NCBI GenBank assembly: GCA_014529385.2
Contig: CM043969.1
Coordinates: forward strand, 69,879,176-69,943,175
Source of the DNA: Adiantum capillus-veneris
Taxonomy: Eukaryota; Streptophyta; Polypodiopsida; Polypodiales; Pteridaceae
Direction: 5' to 3'
Length of the DNA: 64,000 nucleotides
Shown one piece after another: positions 45,147-56,876 of this stretch (its first letter is position 1; the number at the start of each line of letters is the position of its first letter). The position numbers and the translations under genes were made by a program. The notes below the pieces were generated by a model. The model worked only from the letters and a program-made list of their open reading frames with translations. It ran no database searches and was not told where the DNA came from.

Positions 45147-45710
45147 TACTCAACACATTCTTCCTATTTTGCATCCATGTTGAGTCTGTGTTTATTTTGA
45201 CATCAAGTTCCACAGATGCCCGGCTCTACTTGTCTAGCTTTGGTTGGTTGGGTGGAGCATAGGATTTCTCCTCTTAGCAAGGGACCTTTGCACTAGCAGG
45301 GAGAAGTGTGACCTTGGACTCGTCCCTTTGGAGCTCCTTGGTCTTGCGAGGAGTTCCATTTGTGACACAGTAATCACTATGGGGTTTGTTGCATGGGTGG
45401 AGAGCCCTGCATTTTGGGCAAACTCTGCTTTACTCTAAGGCACGATATTTTTCTACTCTTCCTCAACCTCCCAAAGTGTACTCAAGACAAGGGTGGTTCC
45501 AACACACTTGTAAAGATGCTTCTTTAAAGAGGTAAAGCAATGATGCCATGCATGTAGACTCCAGCCACCTTCATCATTGAGGTTACTACTTGAAATTAGA
45601 ATGTGACTTTTGTTGTCATTTCTAAATATCTTCTACAGCACATAAAATGTATTCAAGATATGCTATCAAAATACCCCTTTATATATATCAACTAGCATAA
45701 ATAACATATT
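45142..45710. other. Stretch without recognisable gene
   Basis: Only short open frames and no motifs of any family I recognise. It lies between the CT/GA microsatellite and a possible coiled-coil relic. Confidence 0.4.
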
Positions 45711-46020
45711 GTGTTAATGTGCTTCCACCCTAAGAAATTGTCTCAAGAGAAGCACGACATCTGGTTGTGCAATGAGGCCAGGTATATGGCAATTGATCCA
45801 ATCATTGCAGAATTGGAACGGCAATCAATCAAGTTACAACAACTAAAGGAAGCATGTGGTGGCCATGAAGATATCGTGAAGCTGGAGGTTGAGAGAGTTG
45901 TGTTGAGAAATGTGTTGGTTATGACTAATGTTATCAACGATGCTCTATAGGTGAAGCAAGAGGTCTTATCTCTACAAGGGTACATAACTTTCTTTGAAGC
46001 TCCTAGAAGGGCAGTACAAG
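45711..46020 (+). pseudogene. Possible coiled-coil relic, perhaps a bZIP zipper
   Basis: A single frame with one in-frame stop (45948) encodes IAELERQSIKLQQLKEAC, then a charged stretch, then VKQEVLSLQG. The IAELERQ...LQ start and a later K-Q-E-x-x-x-L-Q block resemble the leucine zipper of plant VIP1/bZIP34-type factors, but no basic region is visible. The coding resemblance ends in a minisatellite. Family assignment is weak. Confidence 0.25.
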
Positions 46021-46490
46021 TGCTTATTTCAAGTGTTTTTAAGCACATACATTTTCTTCTGAGTGCTTGTAAGTGCTTGAAGATGCTTCAAAGTGCTTGT
46101 AAGTGCCTAAGCTTTGAATTGCTTTTAAGTGTCTAAACAAGCTTCCAAACTGTCAAAAAGTGCCTCTGAGTGCTCTAAAAATCTCAAAACACTTTACGTT
46201 CTTCAAAGTACATTAAAGTAATCTAAATGCATTCTAAAGTGCATTAGAGTATTTAGCGTGCTTGCAAGTGCTTAAATTATTTATAGAGTGCTTGTACGTG
46301 CTTCAAATGAGCATTTTTAAGTGCTTTAAAGCGCTTGCAAATGTGGTTCAAAGTACTTCTAATTTTTTTTATGTGATAAAGGATGTCTAAAAGTGCTTGC
46401 AATTACCTAAGAAGCACTTCACAGTGTCTTGAAGTTCTTTAAAGTGCTTGCAATGCTTCAAAGGGCTTGCAAGTGCCTAAAAACAATCTC
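46015..46490. repeat. Degenerate AAGTGCTT minisatellite
   Basis: The words AAGTGCTT, CAAGTGC and TGCTTGTAAGTGC recur tens of times at short irregular spacing. The unit appears to be about 9-18 bp and strongly diverged. Confidence 0.8.
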
Positions 46491-46499
46491 TAGGGGGAG

Positions 46500-47300
46500 C
46501 ACTATATTTCTTGACATTTATAGATGACTCTACTCGAGAGGTGTGGGTCTACCTCTTGAAGGGGAAAGACAAAGGGTTTGCTACATTCTAAAAATTCTTA
46601 GCCATGGTTTAGAACCAATATGGTAGAAAGCCAAAATCTTTTTGAACGGACAATAGTGGAGAGTATGTCTCCACAGTGTTCAAGAATTTCTGTATTAAAC
46701 GAGGGATTCAGTGATAGTATACAACACCATAGACACATGCTTAGAATGGCATTGTTGAGTGTATGAATTGCACAATTCAAGAAAGAGTCATAGCCATGTT
46801 ATCTATGGCTAGTTTACCTCATGAGTTTTGGGGAGAGTTTGTTATGACAACGGTACACATCATCAATAGATCGCCTAGTACTCCGTTAAATTTCAAGATT
46901 CCGCAGGAGATGTGGACTTGCAAGAAACCAACTTATAAAATATTACGTGTGTTTGGGAGTGAAGCATTCTCACACATTCCTAAAGAGCTTTGCAAGAAGC
47001 TAGATCCCAAATCACACACGTGCATCTTCATTGGTTATGATGCAGATGAAGAGATGGGATATCGTCACTGGCACCTAAAATCTAGAAAGGTTATTTGCCG
47101 CTCACAAGTGATATTCAATGAGTCTAAAATGCATAGATATCTTGTTAAAGAGGCCAATTATTGAAAAGTTAGATTTGAGGATGTAGCCTCCACGAATTTG
47201 GGAAAACCAACTCAGTCTACTAATGATGTTCCTACCACTAGTTGTGCTCCAAAGAGAGCAAATCCAGCAGTCAAACAATGAGGAGATCTACATGTGTATC
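46500..47300 (+). pseudogene. Integrase of copia element F
   Basis: Plus-strand integrase core pieces: [20 protein letters not shown] (46507-46565), TDNSGEYVSTVF, and from 46763 an open frame of 133 codons (MLSMASLPHEFWGEF, then YDADEEMGYRHWHLKSRKV). Five or more stops lie in 46590-46760. Gag, protease and 5' LTR are not visible to the left, so F is 5'-truncated or too decayed. Confidence 0.85.
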
Positions 47301-48900
47301 TCATTCCCCTGAGCGGTTTGAGCCAAGATTGAACTATGTGTTAGTCACTGACTGCAATGAGCCCACTTGTTACAAAGAAGCTATTCATATGGAAGATAGC
47401 GTGAAGTGAGAGAAAGCTATGCAATGTGAGTATAACTCGATTTTAGCCAATGAAACTTGGGAATTGATAGAGTTACCAGAGGGTAAAGAGGCATTGCCTT
47501 GCAAATGGGTGTACAAGAAGAAGTACTCAGCAAAGATCTCGAGCCTAAGTATAAGGCTAGATTGGTTGCTAAAGGCTTCAAGCATAAAAAAGGCATCAAT
47601 TTCAACGAGATTTTTTCTCCAGTAGTCAAGATTACTACATTACATCTTGTGCTTGGTTTAGTATCCATTGAGGACATGGAATTGGTCCAAATGGATGTGA
47701 AGACGGCGTTTCTTCACGGGAATCTTGAAGAAGATGTCTACATGAAGCAGCAAGAACGTTTTAAGATCAAGCCTGAGAAGCCAACAAGGGCAAAATTGGG
47801 TGCTTTGTATGGTCTAAAGCAAGGTTCAAGGCAATGGTACATCAAATAAGTACATTCAATCCAAAGGTTATGTAAGGATTCAAGAAGATCAATGATTATA
47901 CACAAAGAGGTTGAACGATGGTTCCCTCATCATTTTTATCTTGTACGTGGATGACATGCTTATAGATGGGAAGTCCAAAGATGATATTTCACTTCTCAAG
48001 GATGCCTTAAGCAAGTAGTTGTCCATGAAAAATTTGGGTGATGCACATTAATTCTTGGTATGCGTATCAATAGAGATCGTAAGCATGAAATACTTGAACT
48101 ATCACAGGAAGAGTATATTCACAAGGTTTTGCAACGTTTTAACATGCAAGGGGGGAAAGCATTGAGTACCCCAATGACTGCATATGTAAAACTTAGCAAG
48201 AATGATTGCCCCAAGTTGGTTGAAAAGGCAGAGATGGAAAAGGTTCCATATTCTTCAGTAGTTGGCAATCTCATGTTCGCCATGGTTAGCACGCAACCAA
48301 ATATTGCATTTGCAGTGGGAGTGGTCAGCAGTATATGGAAAATCCAGGTAGAAATCATTGGAAAGTAGTGAAACATATCTTGAGATACATCAAGGTTTAG
48401 CCCGCAAGTGCTTATGCTTTGGGAACAGTGATGCATTCATAGTTAAATACACTAATTCGGATTATGCGAGTTGTGTAAACACTAAAACATCCACATCTGG
48501 CTATGTTTTCTTTTTTATTGGAGCAGAAGTTTCTTGGAGATCATGTCTCCAAAATTGCACCTCATCTTCCACCACAGAGGCTAAGTATGTTGTAGTTTCA
48601 AGTGCTAGCAAGGAAGCTGTACAGTTATCTCGTCTAGTGGGAGACCTTGATATACACCAGATTCTAGTGCTACATTGTGACATCTAGAGTGCGATTGCGT
48701 TATCAAAGGACCCCGTGTTTCATTCCAAGTCAAAACACATTGAGGTCAGGTTTCATGTGATACATCATATTTTGGCTAGCAAAAAATTGAGTTAGCCAAA
48801 TTTCACACGATTGACAACCCTGCAGATGCTCTTACGAAGAGCTTAGCTACAGAGCAGTTCGCACATTTCATTGAGATGATGGGCGTAGGGTGAAGCCTCA
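47301..48900 (+). pseudogene. Reverse transcriptase and RNase H of copia element F
   Basis: RT blocks: KYKARLVAKGFKHKKGINF (47545-47605), VQMDVKTAFLHGNLEEDVYM (47687-47745), LGALYGLKQGSRQWY, and ILYVDDMLIDGKSKDD (47940-47990) with intact YVDD. The segment after RT is in 48060-48350 (LGMRINRDRKHEI starting in an overlapping frame). RNase H is in 48390-48830 (TSTSGYVFFFIGAEVSW, TTEAKYVVVSSASKEA). Stops and shifts occur about every 300 bp. In living relatives this polypeptide copies RNA to DNA. Confidence 0.88.
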
Positions 48901-48960
48901 TGATGCTTCACATTTTTACAAATTTGTACTAACATAGGCCACTTGGGCCACTATGGCCTT

Positions 48961-49100
48961 CAAGTGGGAGATTGTAAGGGTGCAGGCCATATTGACCACA
49001 CGTCGGACGTCGCCCATCTAACCCCAACCTTATTCTTTAATAAGTAAAGCAATAAGGAGCAGTGGTTTATCCGCTAAAGCTCCATCCCAAACCCAAGTGT
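48961..49100 (+). mobile_element. Polypurine tract and start of 3' LTR of copia F
   Basis: AAGTGGGAG at 48962-48970 is a typical copia polypurine tract. The LTR would start TGTAAGGGTGCAGG at 48973. I cannot place its other end because no second copy is seen. Confidence 0.55.
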
Positions 49101-49101
49101 A

Positions 49102-51636
49102 TTGTCTCCTGCACAAGACACCGCACTCTTGCACTCGCACATGCACATTTGCTCGCCTCACATTGCTCAAACCCAAACTAGTGCCAAAAAAGACAATGAC
49201 AAAAATCAAGCATCAAGTAGTGCTACTAAGGAAACTCCAAATACAGCTCAACTTCCCATAGTCAAACTAGACAGGCTCCAACGTCTCCAAAAGCAACCAC
49301 TGAAGGGGTGTCTAGTTATGAAAAAGGCAGATAGATCTTTTCTACCTTACGCCTTCCTATTGTTAGTCTATGAGACTAACCAGACAAACCCTAAGACCAC
49401 CACAAAAGGATGTGTTGCAGTCATCCAACCTACTCGAAACACCATCCTTAATTCTATAGGCAAAATGGTGGAGGCTCAAGAATCTATTTCCAACACAAAA
49501 GTGGACAATCTGATTGGATGAACTGCAAAAGACTAAAGTTGAGCTAGAAACACTCAAGAAAGAATCAGATGACTAGGTTAAGCAAATTTTACATTATCAG
49601 CAGCTGGAATAGCAGCAACATAGTTGGGAGGTAGCCACCCTCCAGAAGAAAATTGATAAATTGATAAATTAACGAATGAAAATATTGTCATGGGTGAAGA
49701 GAAAAAGATTGCTCAATAAGGGGGCAAACGTTTAAAATCTATGTTGAATACGAAGCGGGAGGAAAACAACAAACTACATCAGAAACATCATATATTGAAA
49801 ACAAGAATTATATTTATCATTCTCTGGTTCAGATAATGATAAGGATAGAAATCTGACATTGATCTAGAAATGGTCATCGAGTTCATCCAGACAAATCTCC
49901 AAGATAAAGCCAAGGAGTACACCACTACACTAGTCAATGAGGCCATTTCTGAATATTTGGATAATCAAAAGAATGAAGATGAAGATTATGTTAAGAATGA
50001 TGATGAGCAGGAGGCCGAAGCAGCAAATCAACATCATCAAAAGGACGATGATGATATTGACAATGATGATGTTGATGCTCCGAGGTCAGCTGCAAAAAGC
50101 TCAGTACCCACTAGAGGCCAGAGCTTAGACCAGGCAAAGGATGGCCACAATTACGATCAAGAGCCACTTGAAGGTACTAACTTCTAGTAGCAGAATCCAC
50201 CAGCCAACCAACAGCAAGTTGGACAACAGATGGCTCACAGTCAGCAGACAAATACCAAAGGAAAGACTGTTATTCTAAAATCTAGCTCTGAGTCTAATCA
50301 CACAAACTATACTGACCTGCTGACGCTGAACAAAGACTGAGTAAGCAAAAGTCTCTCTAGATCTAGAAATTCTTACATAAGAGACAGCTACTTGGATCTG
50401 GAGAGGTTTCAAATGTTGTATGTGGGGGCCATGCGGATGCTACTGGACTGGAAGGCAATGAGTTATCACAGTCCGCTAGTATGGAAATTGCCTCCACATC
50501 CAAGTTGTATACATGTACTAGAAAGAATCCTAGAGTGGTGTGTAATCACTAATGGTGTGGCAGTGAATCCAATTCTGAAGAACTTTGCCACTAGCAACTT
50601 GAAGTCCCTAGGCTTGCAATTAGAACTTTTTCTCCGCACTAAACCCACATACCAGTGCATAAAAGACATCAGAATTTTGATCAAAGAGATGTTAGTCAAG
50701 ATGCAAAGTGCTAGAGGAGTTCTGGATTAGAGAGTATAGGCTTTACTTGAAAATAATATTACCAACAACAGCAGAGGACCAAAAACTTGAATGACCCTCA
50801 GAGAGCAGGAAATCAACCTAAAGAGTCTATTTCACTTGGTTTGCATTACAAGGAAGATGATCAAGCAAGAAAACTAGATAGTCCTAAACTTTATGGTGTT
50901 TGTTCCAGATTCTCCAATGCTGCTAGAAGTATGCCATCCTAGCTAAGGAGGTAGAGCTGCCACAATTTTTCCCATCACTCTACCCCACACACCCTAAGCT
51001 AGCGGACCAACAAAGTTACATCAAGATAGTTGATGAGCTACGCGATTGGTATGAGGTCATCAGCTTGGAGTGGAAGGTTTGGAACCAAGTAGTCATTAAA
51101 GCTCTAAAGGAGGGTCAAACAACTGATTTGATTAAAGAAGTGGAAATTTTTCAACTGAGAATGGAAAGTGTAGATCAGAAGGCTAATAAAGATTACAAAC
51201 CAGCTACTACAACTCACAGAGCCTCCAAAATACCTGAGAAGGAATTAGCCAGCAAAGCATCTTCTGAACCCTAGTTCAGAGAGATGGTTGAAATCTTGTT
51301 TGAGGATAACCACTACCTCAGGGATGGATGCACATTGCATCCTATTATCACAAGTTGGTCAGAGCCCAGCTCACAAGAGGTAAACGAACGTTGTATGATC
51401 CTAAAACAAAGACTTGAAATGCTCTTGCGCCATATGAATTTGAGATGAATACTGTCATAAAGGATCAACTGGAGCAAGAAGCCTTGTACCGGATCATTCA
51501 GAAGGATAATATTGATCCAAGCATCACAAAGCCATTCAAACTTTTACGCAAACCTCCCAAGAAGAAGCCGCCATATAAGAAACGGGTCAGATGGACTTAC
51601 ACTAGATATGAGAGTCGTAGAATCTCTTTTGCTTGA
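49102..51636 (+). pseudogene. Unrecognised decayed coding block
   Basis: Most of 49870-50930 reads in one frame with only scattered stops, and the same frame is used at 49102-49521 and 51445-51636. Contents in order: a Thr/Gln/Lys-rich segment; a short coiled coil near 49515-49670 (DELQKTKVELETLKKESDD); a helical part and a very acidic stretch (49930-50090); a Gln-rich part; then a globular-looking segment at 50392-50730 (LERILEWCVITNGVAVNPIL). The end is basic (KKKPPYKKRVRWTYTRYES). I do not recognise a family. It follows copia F on the same strand, so it could be an accessory frame of a retroelement or a separate dead gene. Confidence 0.5.
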
Positions 51637-53144
51637 GCATAAAGCATGCATTTGTGATTTTCAGCTTGGCCAGTTAAAGCTTTGCAATAGCCAAGCAAGC
51701 CACCATCAAAGGTCGATAAACCAGTAGGATTTACAATTTGCAAATGCAAGAGAAGCATTAGTTTTAAGATTAAAAGGATAGAGCGAGCCATGTGTCTAAA
51801 AGTCTACATGTTTTGCTCCCTCTGCTCTGAGTCTCTCTTTCTCCGCTACAGTCACTTGTGTATTGGTTTTGCTTCGCTTACATAATGGCTCATATTGAGG
51901 ATCCAAGTCAATGTATAGATAATATTTAGGACGTTTAGTGAGGAGGTTGGTGGGTGTGGAGGAGAAAACCATTAGTGCTCAGTGCAAGGAAGACAAGAAA
52001 GGCATTAGAGCTCAGTGCAAGAAATGTTGCAAAGAACAAAAAACTGAGTTGTTGAATTTCCCTCCAAGATGACAAGGAGCATTCAATGTAACTAAAAAGA
52101 GACGTTCCCTCAATCATCATAACCGTTATAACGTTGTGGAAAGAATCTACTTGTAAGTACACTTTTTAAACAGTTGTATTGAGAAAACCTTTTCTTTTAC
52201 CACTCTTATTTTCTAGAGAAAGAATGCCAAAAATTCTATTTTCTTAGAAGACCCTCCCAATGACCTCTAATAATGATATGGTCATACATACACATAGTAG
52301 ACATTCTATCTTCTTGACATATTACAACTTGATTGAAAGTGTAGCTAAAATCTATACAAAGCAACTAAGTAGGTAACTTGCTATGATGACTAACAACTTG
52401 ACTAAAATTGGAACAAAATCTCTACATAGCAACTAAGTACCATGATGTCTATGCTTAGTTGGAAATATGTATATCTAGGTGTGGAAAGCATAGCAAAACC
52501 TTCTCCTTCACCTAAATGAAACAAATGCAAAGTGAAGCATAAGAGTAGAAAATGAAAAGCCTACTGACAATTGTTTTTGTCTATTTACAAAGAGGCCTCT
52601 CTTGCATGCTTCATTATATTGTAGTGCTTCTTCATGTTTCTTTCCCTTGTATGTTCTTCTTGTTGGAGTTCTTATTGATTTTTCTTGAAGCGATGAGGAG
52701 AAACCTCTTTGAAGATATGCCTTTTAAAAGCATACACCTATAGATGCAAAAGACTTCAGAAAGAACTTCATACAAGAGTGATGTCTAGGTTTGAATAACA
52801 CATACTATTGTTGTTGGCCCTTGTAATACACACCTACGACTTGTATGTTTGTTTTCTTGTTTGTATAGATGTGTTTATTAGCTTGTCTTATATTTTATCA
52901 TTAACTTTACCATAAGCACCATTAGGTCTTTCCAATCTCGAAAAAATAAAAATTATTTCGAAACATCTTAACTGCATAAGTGAAGGGTGAATTTAGGAAA
53001 TGAAAAGACACATGAAGGTGGAAAGTCAAAAGACCTTTCGTGTCCATATAAAGAGGTGGTCGACTTTCCATTGGTTCATTTGTGTTTCTCTTCTCCTTCA
53101 TTTTTTCTTTAGCATTTTCTTCTCTTTAAAGTGGCCTGAGTAGA
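51637..53144. other. Stretch without recognisable gene
   Basis: No gene, LTR pair or simple repeat of note. A hydrophobic open frame at 52552-52743 has no further support. Confidence 0.4.
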
Positions 53145-53345
53145 GACAACAGAGACGCCAATCAGGGAGCATGCCTCAAAACAGCTGGTACGATGAGGAG
53201 TGTCTTCATACTAGAGCTAGACTTCAAAGGGAGGGGCTTTTGGGGGACGTCACTCACAGACATTCACAGATTGACTTTCGATGCCTGGTGCGACGGAAGA
53301 AGAGGGCATTTTTGGCTCGACTAGATCTTTAATACCACCCCACAG
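53145..53345 (+). pseudogene. LINE fragment: linker between endonuclease and RT
   Basis: The segment encodes NSWYDEECLHTRARLQREGL and then FRCLVRRKKRAFLARLD, the usual pattern between the endonuclease and reverse transcriptase of plant LINE-like elements. The RT core that should follow is missing, and the text jumps to the post-RT part at about 53345. Confidence 0.65.
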
Positions 53346-54973
53346 TGGATCAGGAGGTCAGCACCTACATTCACATACGGCCAGGAGACTGTGGAGTACA
53401 CAGATGCTTACACTTCCCTTGGAGTGGTTTTTAGCGGACCTGCATTCTCATTTAGGAGAGCAGTAGAGACCAGATTGACTAGAGCCCATGCAGCATTGGG
53501 TAGATTGGAGAGGATGTGTTCGCAGGTTCGGTTTCAGGAGCCTCAGACAAAGCTCTGGCTCTTTGACACTTTGGTGGCTTCTGCATTGCTCTATGGAGCT
53601 GAGATATGGGGACCTTCATTGGATCACCACGGGAGGTCGGGTCGCACTGATGGATGGGGGAACATGGAGAAACCTCTCGTCTCTATGATCACGTGGCTCG
53701 TTAGAGCCAAGGCATCAGTACAACGTGCCATTATCCGAGTAGAGCTAGAGGCCCCCCCCCCCCCCCTAGTGGTTGAGGCGCTCACCAGATCAATCTCCTT
53801 CATACACCGCACATGAGAACTTCCTAGAGACAGATATGCTCGCATTGCACTTGAGTCCTCTCGACAATTAGCCATGCAGGGAGATACAACATGCTGGTAT
53901 GGGGAGATGACATCATGGTTTCAGGCGCATGGGTTCAGCATGGACAGGTTTCCACCCTTCCAGTACTCATTGGATGCACCATCTCTCACTCTTACACAAT
54001 CCAAGATCACCAGGCTCATCCACCAAGACCTGACCTAGCTAGACACCAGGAGGACATGGATACAGCGAGCACAGGAACTGGGCACGAAGATGGCTTTCTA
54101 CAGAGACCACCTTCTCCACCTTACGGAGGATGGTTTTGTGACGAGACCGAGATACCCATACACCCACTTGTCTCATGGGATAGGATGTGCTATTGGCCAG
54201 TTACGCACATCTTCTCACCAGCTGTGCGGATTGAGACTGGGAGATCCAGCGGAGTACCAACAGAGGCCAGAACATGCCCCTTGTGTGACATGGAGCCTGA
54301 GACAGAGTTGCACTACACATGCCGCTGCCCCGTCTACTACAAGATACGAGGCCGCTTCCATTGCTTGTTCAAAGAGGGTTTTGGACCACTCTCCAGAGTC
54401 ATGGGATACGAGGATCAGAGATGTCTGGGTTTGTTCTTACTCGAGCTGCGCATACACAGAGATAACCTGATGAGAGGAGAGGCTAGCCAGTCTCAGAGAC
54501 GGATCACAGACTTCTTCAGAGCAGGCACGGGACAGCCACAGGAGCCACTCCCACAACAGAGCTCCCTTTCGTCTCACACCAGAGGCACATTGATTGACCG
54601 AGTGATTGAGCTGGGGAAATCCAGGCGCCCACGACTGCGAAGGACTACACAGCATCGACGGAGGCTACATTAGAAGATTCGGAGCACTCTGGCCAAGCAT
54701 GCACGATGCCCGATCAGACTACTGACCATGGAGGAGATTGATGAGATCCGCTAATGACCGATGCTAGATCTCCTGTGATTTAGCTATCCCAACAAGCTGC
54801 CCATTTTGGTTAGTTCACATCGACCAATCTAGGATCCCATAGTATATATTTTTGTTTTGTTATGGTATTATTTTGTTACTCTGACTTTGTATCAGATCCA
54901 CCACATTGTAACTTTCTGGTCTCATAGGTCACTTTGGCCTTTTGAAGACGTTAATATAACATTTCATTTCATT

Positions 54974-54975
<2 letters not shown>
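53346..54975 (+). pseudogene. LINE 3' end with zinc finger and PIP box
   Basis: Post-RT region: YTDAYTSLGVVFSGPAFSF (53396-53450) and LFDTLVASALLYGAEIWGP (53560-53615), typical of the thumb and connecting part of non-LTR RTs. After a stop at 53814 and frame changes near 53890 and 54225, a zinc finger CPLCDMEPETELHYTCRC lies at 54275-54330. The tail has QRRITDFF (54494-54517) and a basic end, with a stop at 54671. The 3' end carries an (ATTTC)n tail at about 54960-54977, as expected of target-primed insertion. The copy is dead, but the part from the zinc finger on is one open frame. Confidence 0.8.

Positions 54976-54977
<2 letters not shown>

Positions 54978-55022
<45 letters not shown>
54978..55022. 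repeat. (CT)n microsatellite
   Basis: About 22 CT repeats directly behind the ATTTC tail of the LINE. Confidence 0.95.
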
Positions 55023-55024
<2 letters not shown>

Positions 55025-56720
55025 AATGCTATATCCTTTCTTCCTCACATCCAACCGATACTATTGCAAATCTATGTGCTTTATCATTGCGCCCGTTTCT
55101 GCATGTTATAGGCTAGCATATTGTTTTGGTTTTTGAAAGAATCTTTAAATTAACAATACCTATTAATTTTTCTAAAGCCATTAGGAATACCTTTTAATTT
55201 TCTATTAGGATAAGCACCATTGAATTGATTAGAAAGAGAAAAATGTACATCCAAGGAACCCAAGGAAGGAAGAGAGCTTGGAGATGTTAGGGGTCTTTCG
55301 ATTTGTAGTCAAGACAATGTATCCATGATTGGAGTGCGGTAGCAAAACTTACCCCTTCACTATCTTAACCCTCATTTTCGTATCATTTCGTTATGCACGT
55401 CTTCTAATACTTTCCAATTTCATTAATTCTCGTTTGTTGTACTAAATTTTAAAGATGTTCAGATTTTTTACAAATTATTGACTTGTCATTAATCATGAGG
55501 ATGCCTACAAGTTTCCTCATGTTAGTAATTCCTATGTACAAAAACTTTTGGAAAAAAACCATCCTTTGCTGTGTTGTACCTTAGGTGTTTGGCCTTGTTG
55601 GGCAATTCATACAATCATTGCCTCTTTTTCTACTAGTAACCCATGCCATATAGCGCTTCCTCTCCACAAAAGTGCAATTTGGTACCGAGTAACTTGGGCA
55701 ATGGTAACGCAATGCATACTTATTGTTTGCCTTTTGAATTAGCTATATCTCATATGCACCAAGTACTTGTCTTAGATACAACTATGCAAGTCCTTTTGTA
55801 ACCATGCCGATTATTGCATGGTAGCATCAAAACTATATTACTAATAACTAGTGCATTGGTGACCACATCCTTAGCTACATTTGAAGACACTCCCCAAGGT
55901 ATCAGGTTTTTTCCTCATGGTCGACCGTCAGTTACAGTGGACATATCTATGTTCCAAGATTCTTTAAAGCTAGATGAGGTAGGTATGGTGCAAAGTCTTT
56001 GATTGGTAGCGCTGGTCTATTTTCGCGCATTGGAGTCGAGCAAAATAAGACTCCTGAAATTCACGCCTACCTATACATGTGGTATTTCAAAACCATAACC
56101 ATCATTTTACTCTCCAATTACTGCCTATTTTTTGTCACATATACTCTTGTTTTGCTCTTACACTACAGGCTAGTTTTGGGATGCTATTCTACACCTGAAG
56201 GACTGCTATTTCCCCATTACGGAGATCGCACAACTCCCATCACGATTCACATGAGCTGCACCGATACACTATCTAGGTCATGGATTGTCGGCTCAGTACA
56301 ATAAGTTTTAATACTCTTTCAGATGTGAACTTATGACAACATAATTGAGTAGTTTATGTTCAATTAGCTTATTGCCCATTAGATGGCAATTGGAGAATCG
56401 AAAAAATTACCCTAATATCTCTTTCAGAGAAATGGCAACTGACATCAGCTTCAGTGCTTGTCTGATCATTAAGTGTTAAATCAATTTGCAAAGCCTAAAA
56501 ACGCTGTGAAATTAAAGTCGCAAGCCCAAGAGTGGGTGCAGGAATAGTAGTAGTCAAGTCATTTTGCTTAATAAAACCAGCAAGCTGACTTTCTATTACT
56601 GGTGGAAGGGCAAACTCCATTTTAGTAGTAAAGGTCGGCATTTGACAGTCAAGACTAATGTCATGAGAAGCACACACAATGGCAACCAATTCATTAGTTG
56701 TAGAGCACAAGGGAGCTTTG
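55025..56720. other. Intergenic stretch downstream of VTE3
   Basis: No supported gene. A plus-strand open segment at 55840-55985 encoding GIRFFPHGRPSVTVDISMFQ ends at a donor-like GAG|GTAGGT and could be an exon, but no family or partner exon is clear. The 3' untranslated region of VTE3 should lie left of 56721. Confidence 0.4.
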
Positions 56721-56876
56721 CTAAATAGGCTGACCTTTGGGCACTATTTGATCTTTGATCCACATATAAATTGGAACCAGAACATAGTACACAGAAGCCA
56801 TTACACCGAGTAAAAATCTGTATAGGAATACGATCGGGTTGACTTTAGCTTTCACATCCTCAGCCTTGGGTCCTAG
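56721..56876 (-). other. VTE3: VTE3 exon 3 (membrane anchor)
   Basis: It starts LGPKAEDVKAKVNPIV after a TGCGCAG acceptor, encodes one membrane segment (FLLGVMASVYYVLVPIYMWI) and ends at TAG 56721. Codon phase joins exactly to exon 2, which ends on a codon boundary at DSPLQ. The frame continuing past the exon 2 donor into the intron gives unrelated hydrophobic text and should not be used. Confidence 0.93.

Noticed and set aside
52552-52743. Hydrophobic 63-codon frame that could be a small membrane protein
   Set aside because: No supporting context; composition follows the T-rich sequence.
55840-55990. Possible plus-strand exon ending at a GTAGGT donor
   Set aside because: One suggestive donor and an open stretch, but no family resemblance and no convincing partner exon; kept only as a note under the intergenic entry.
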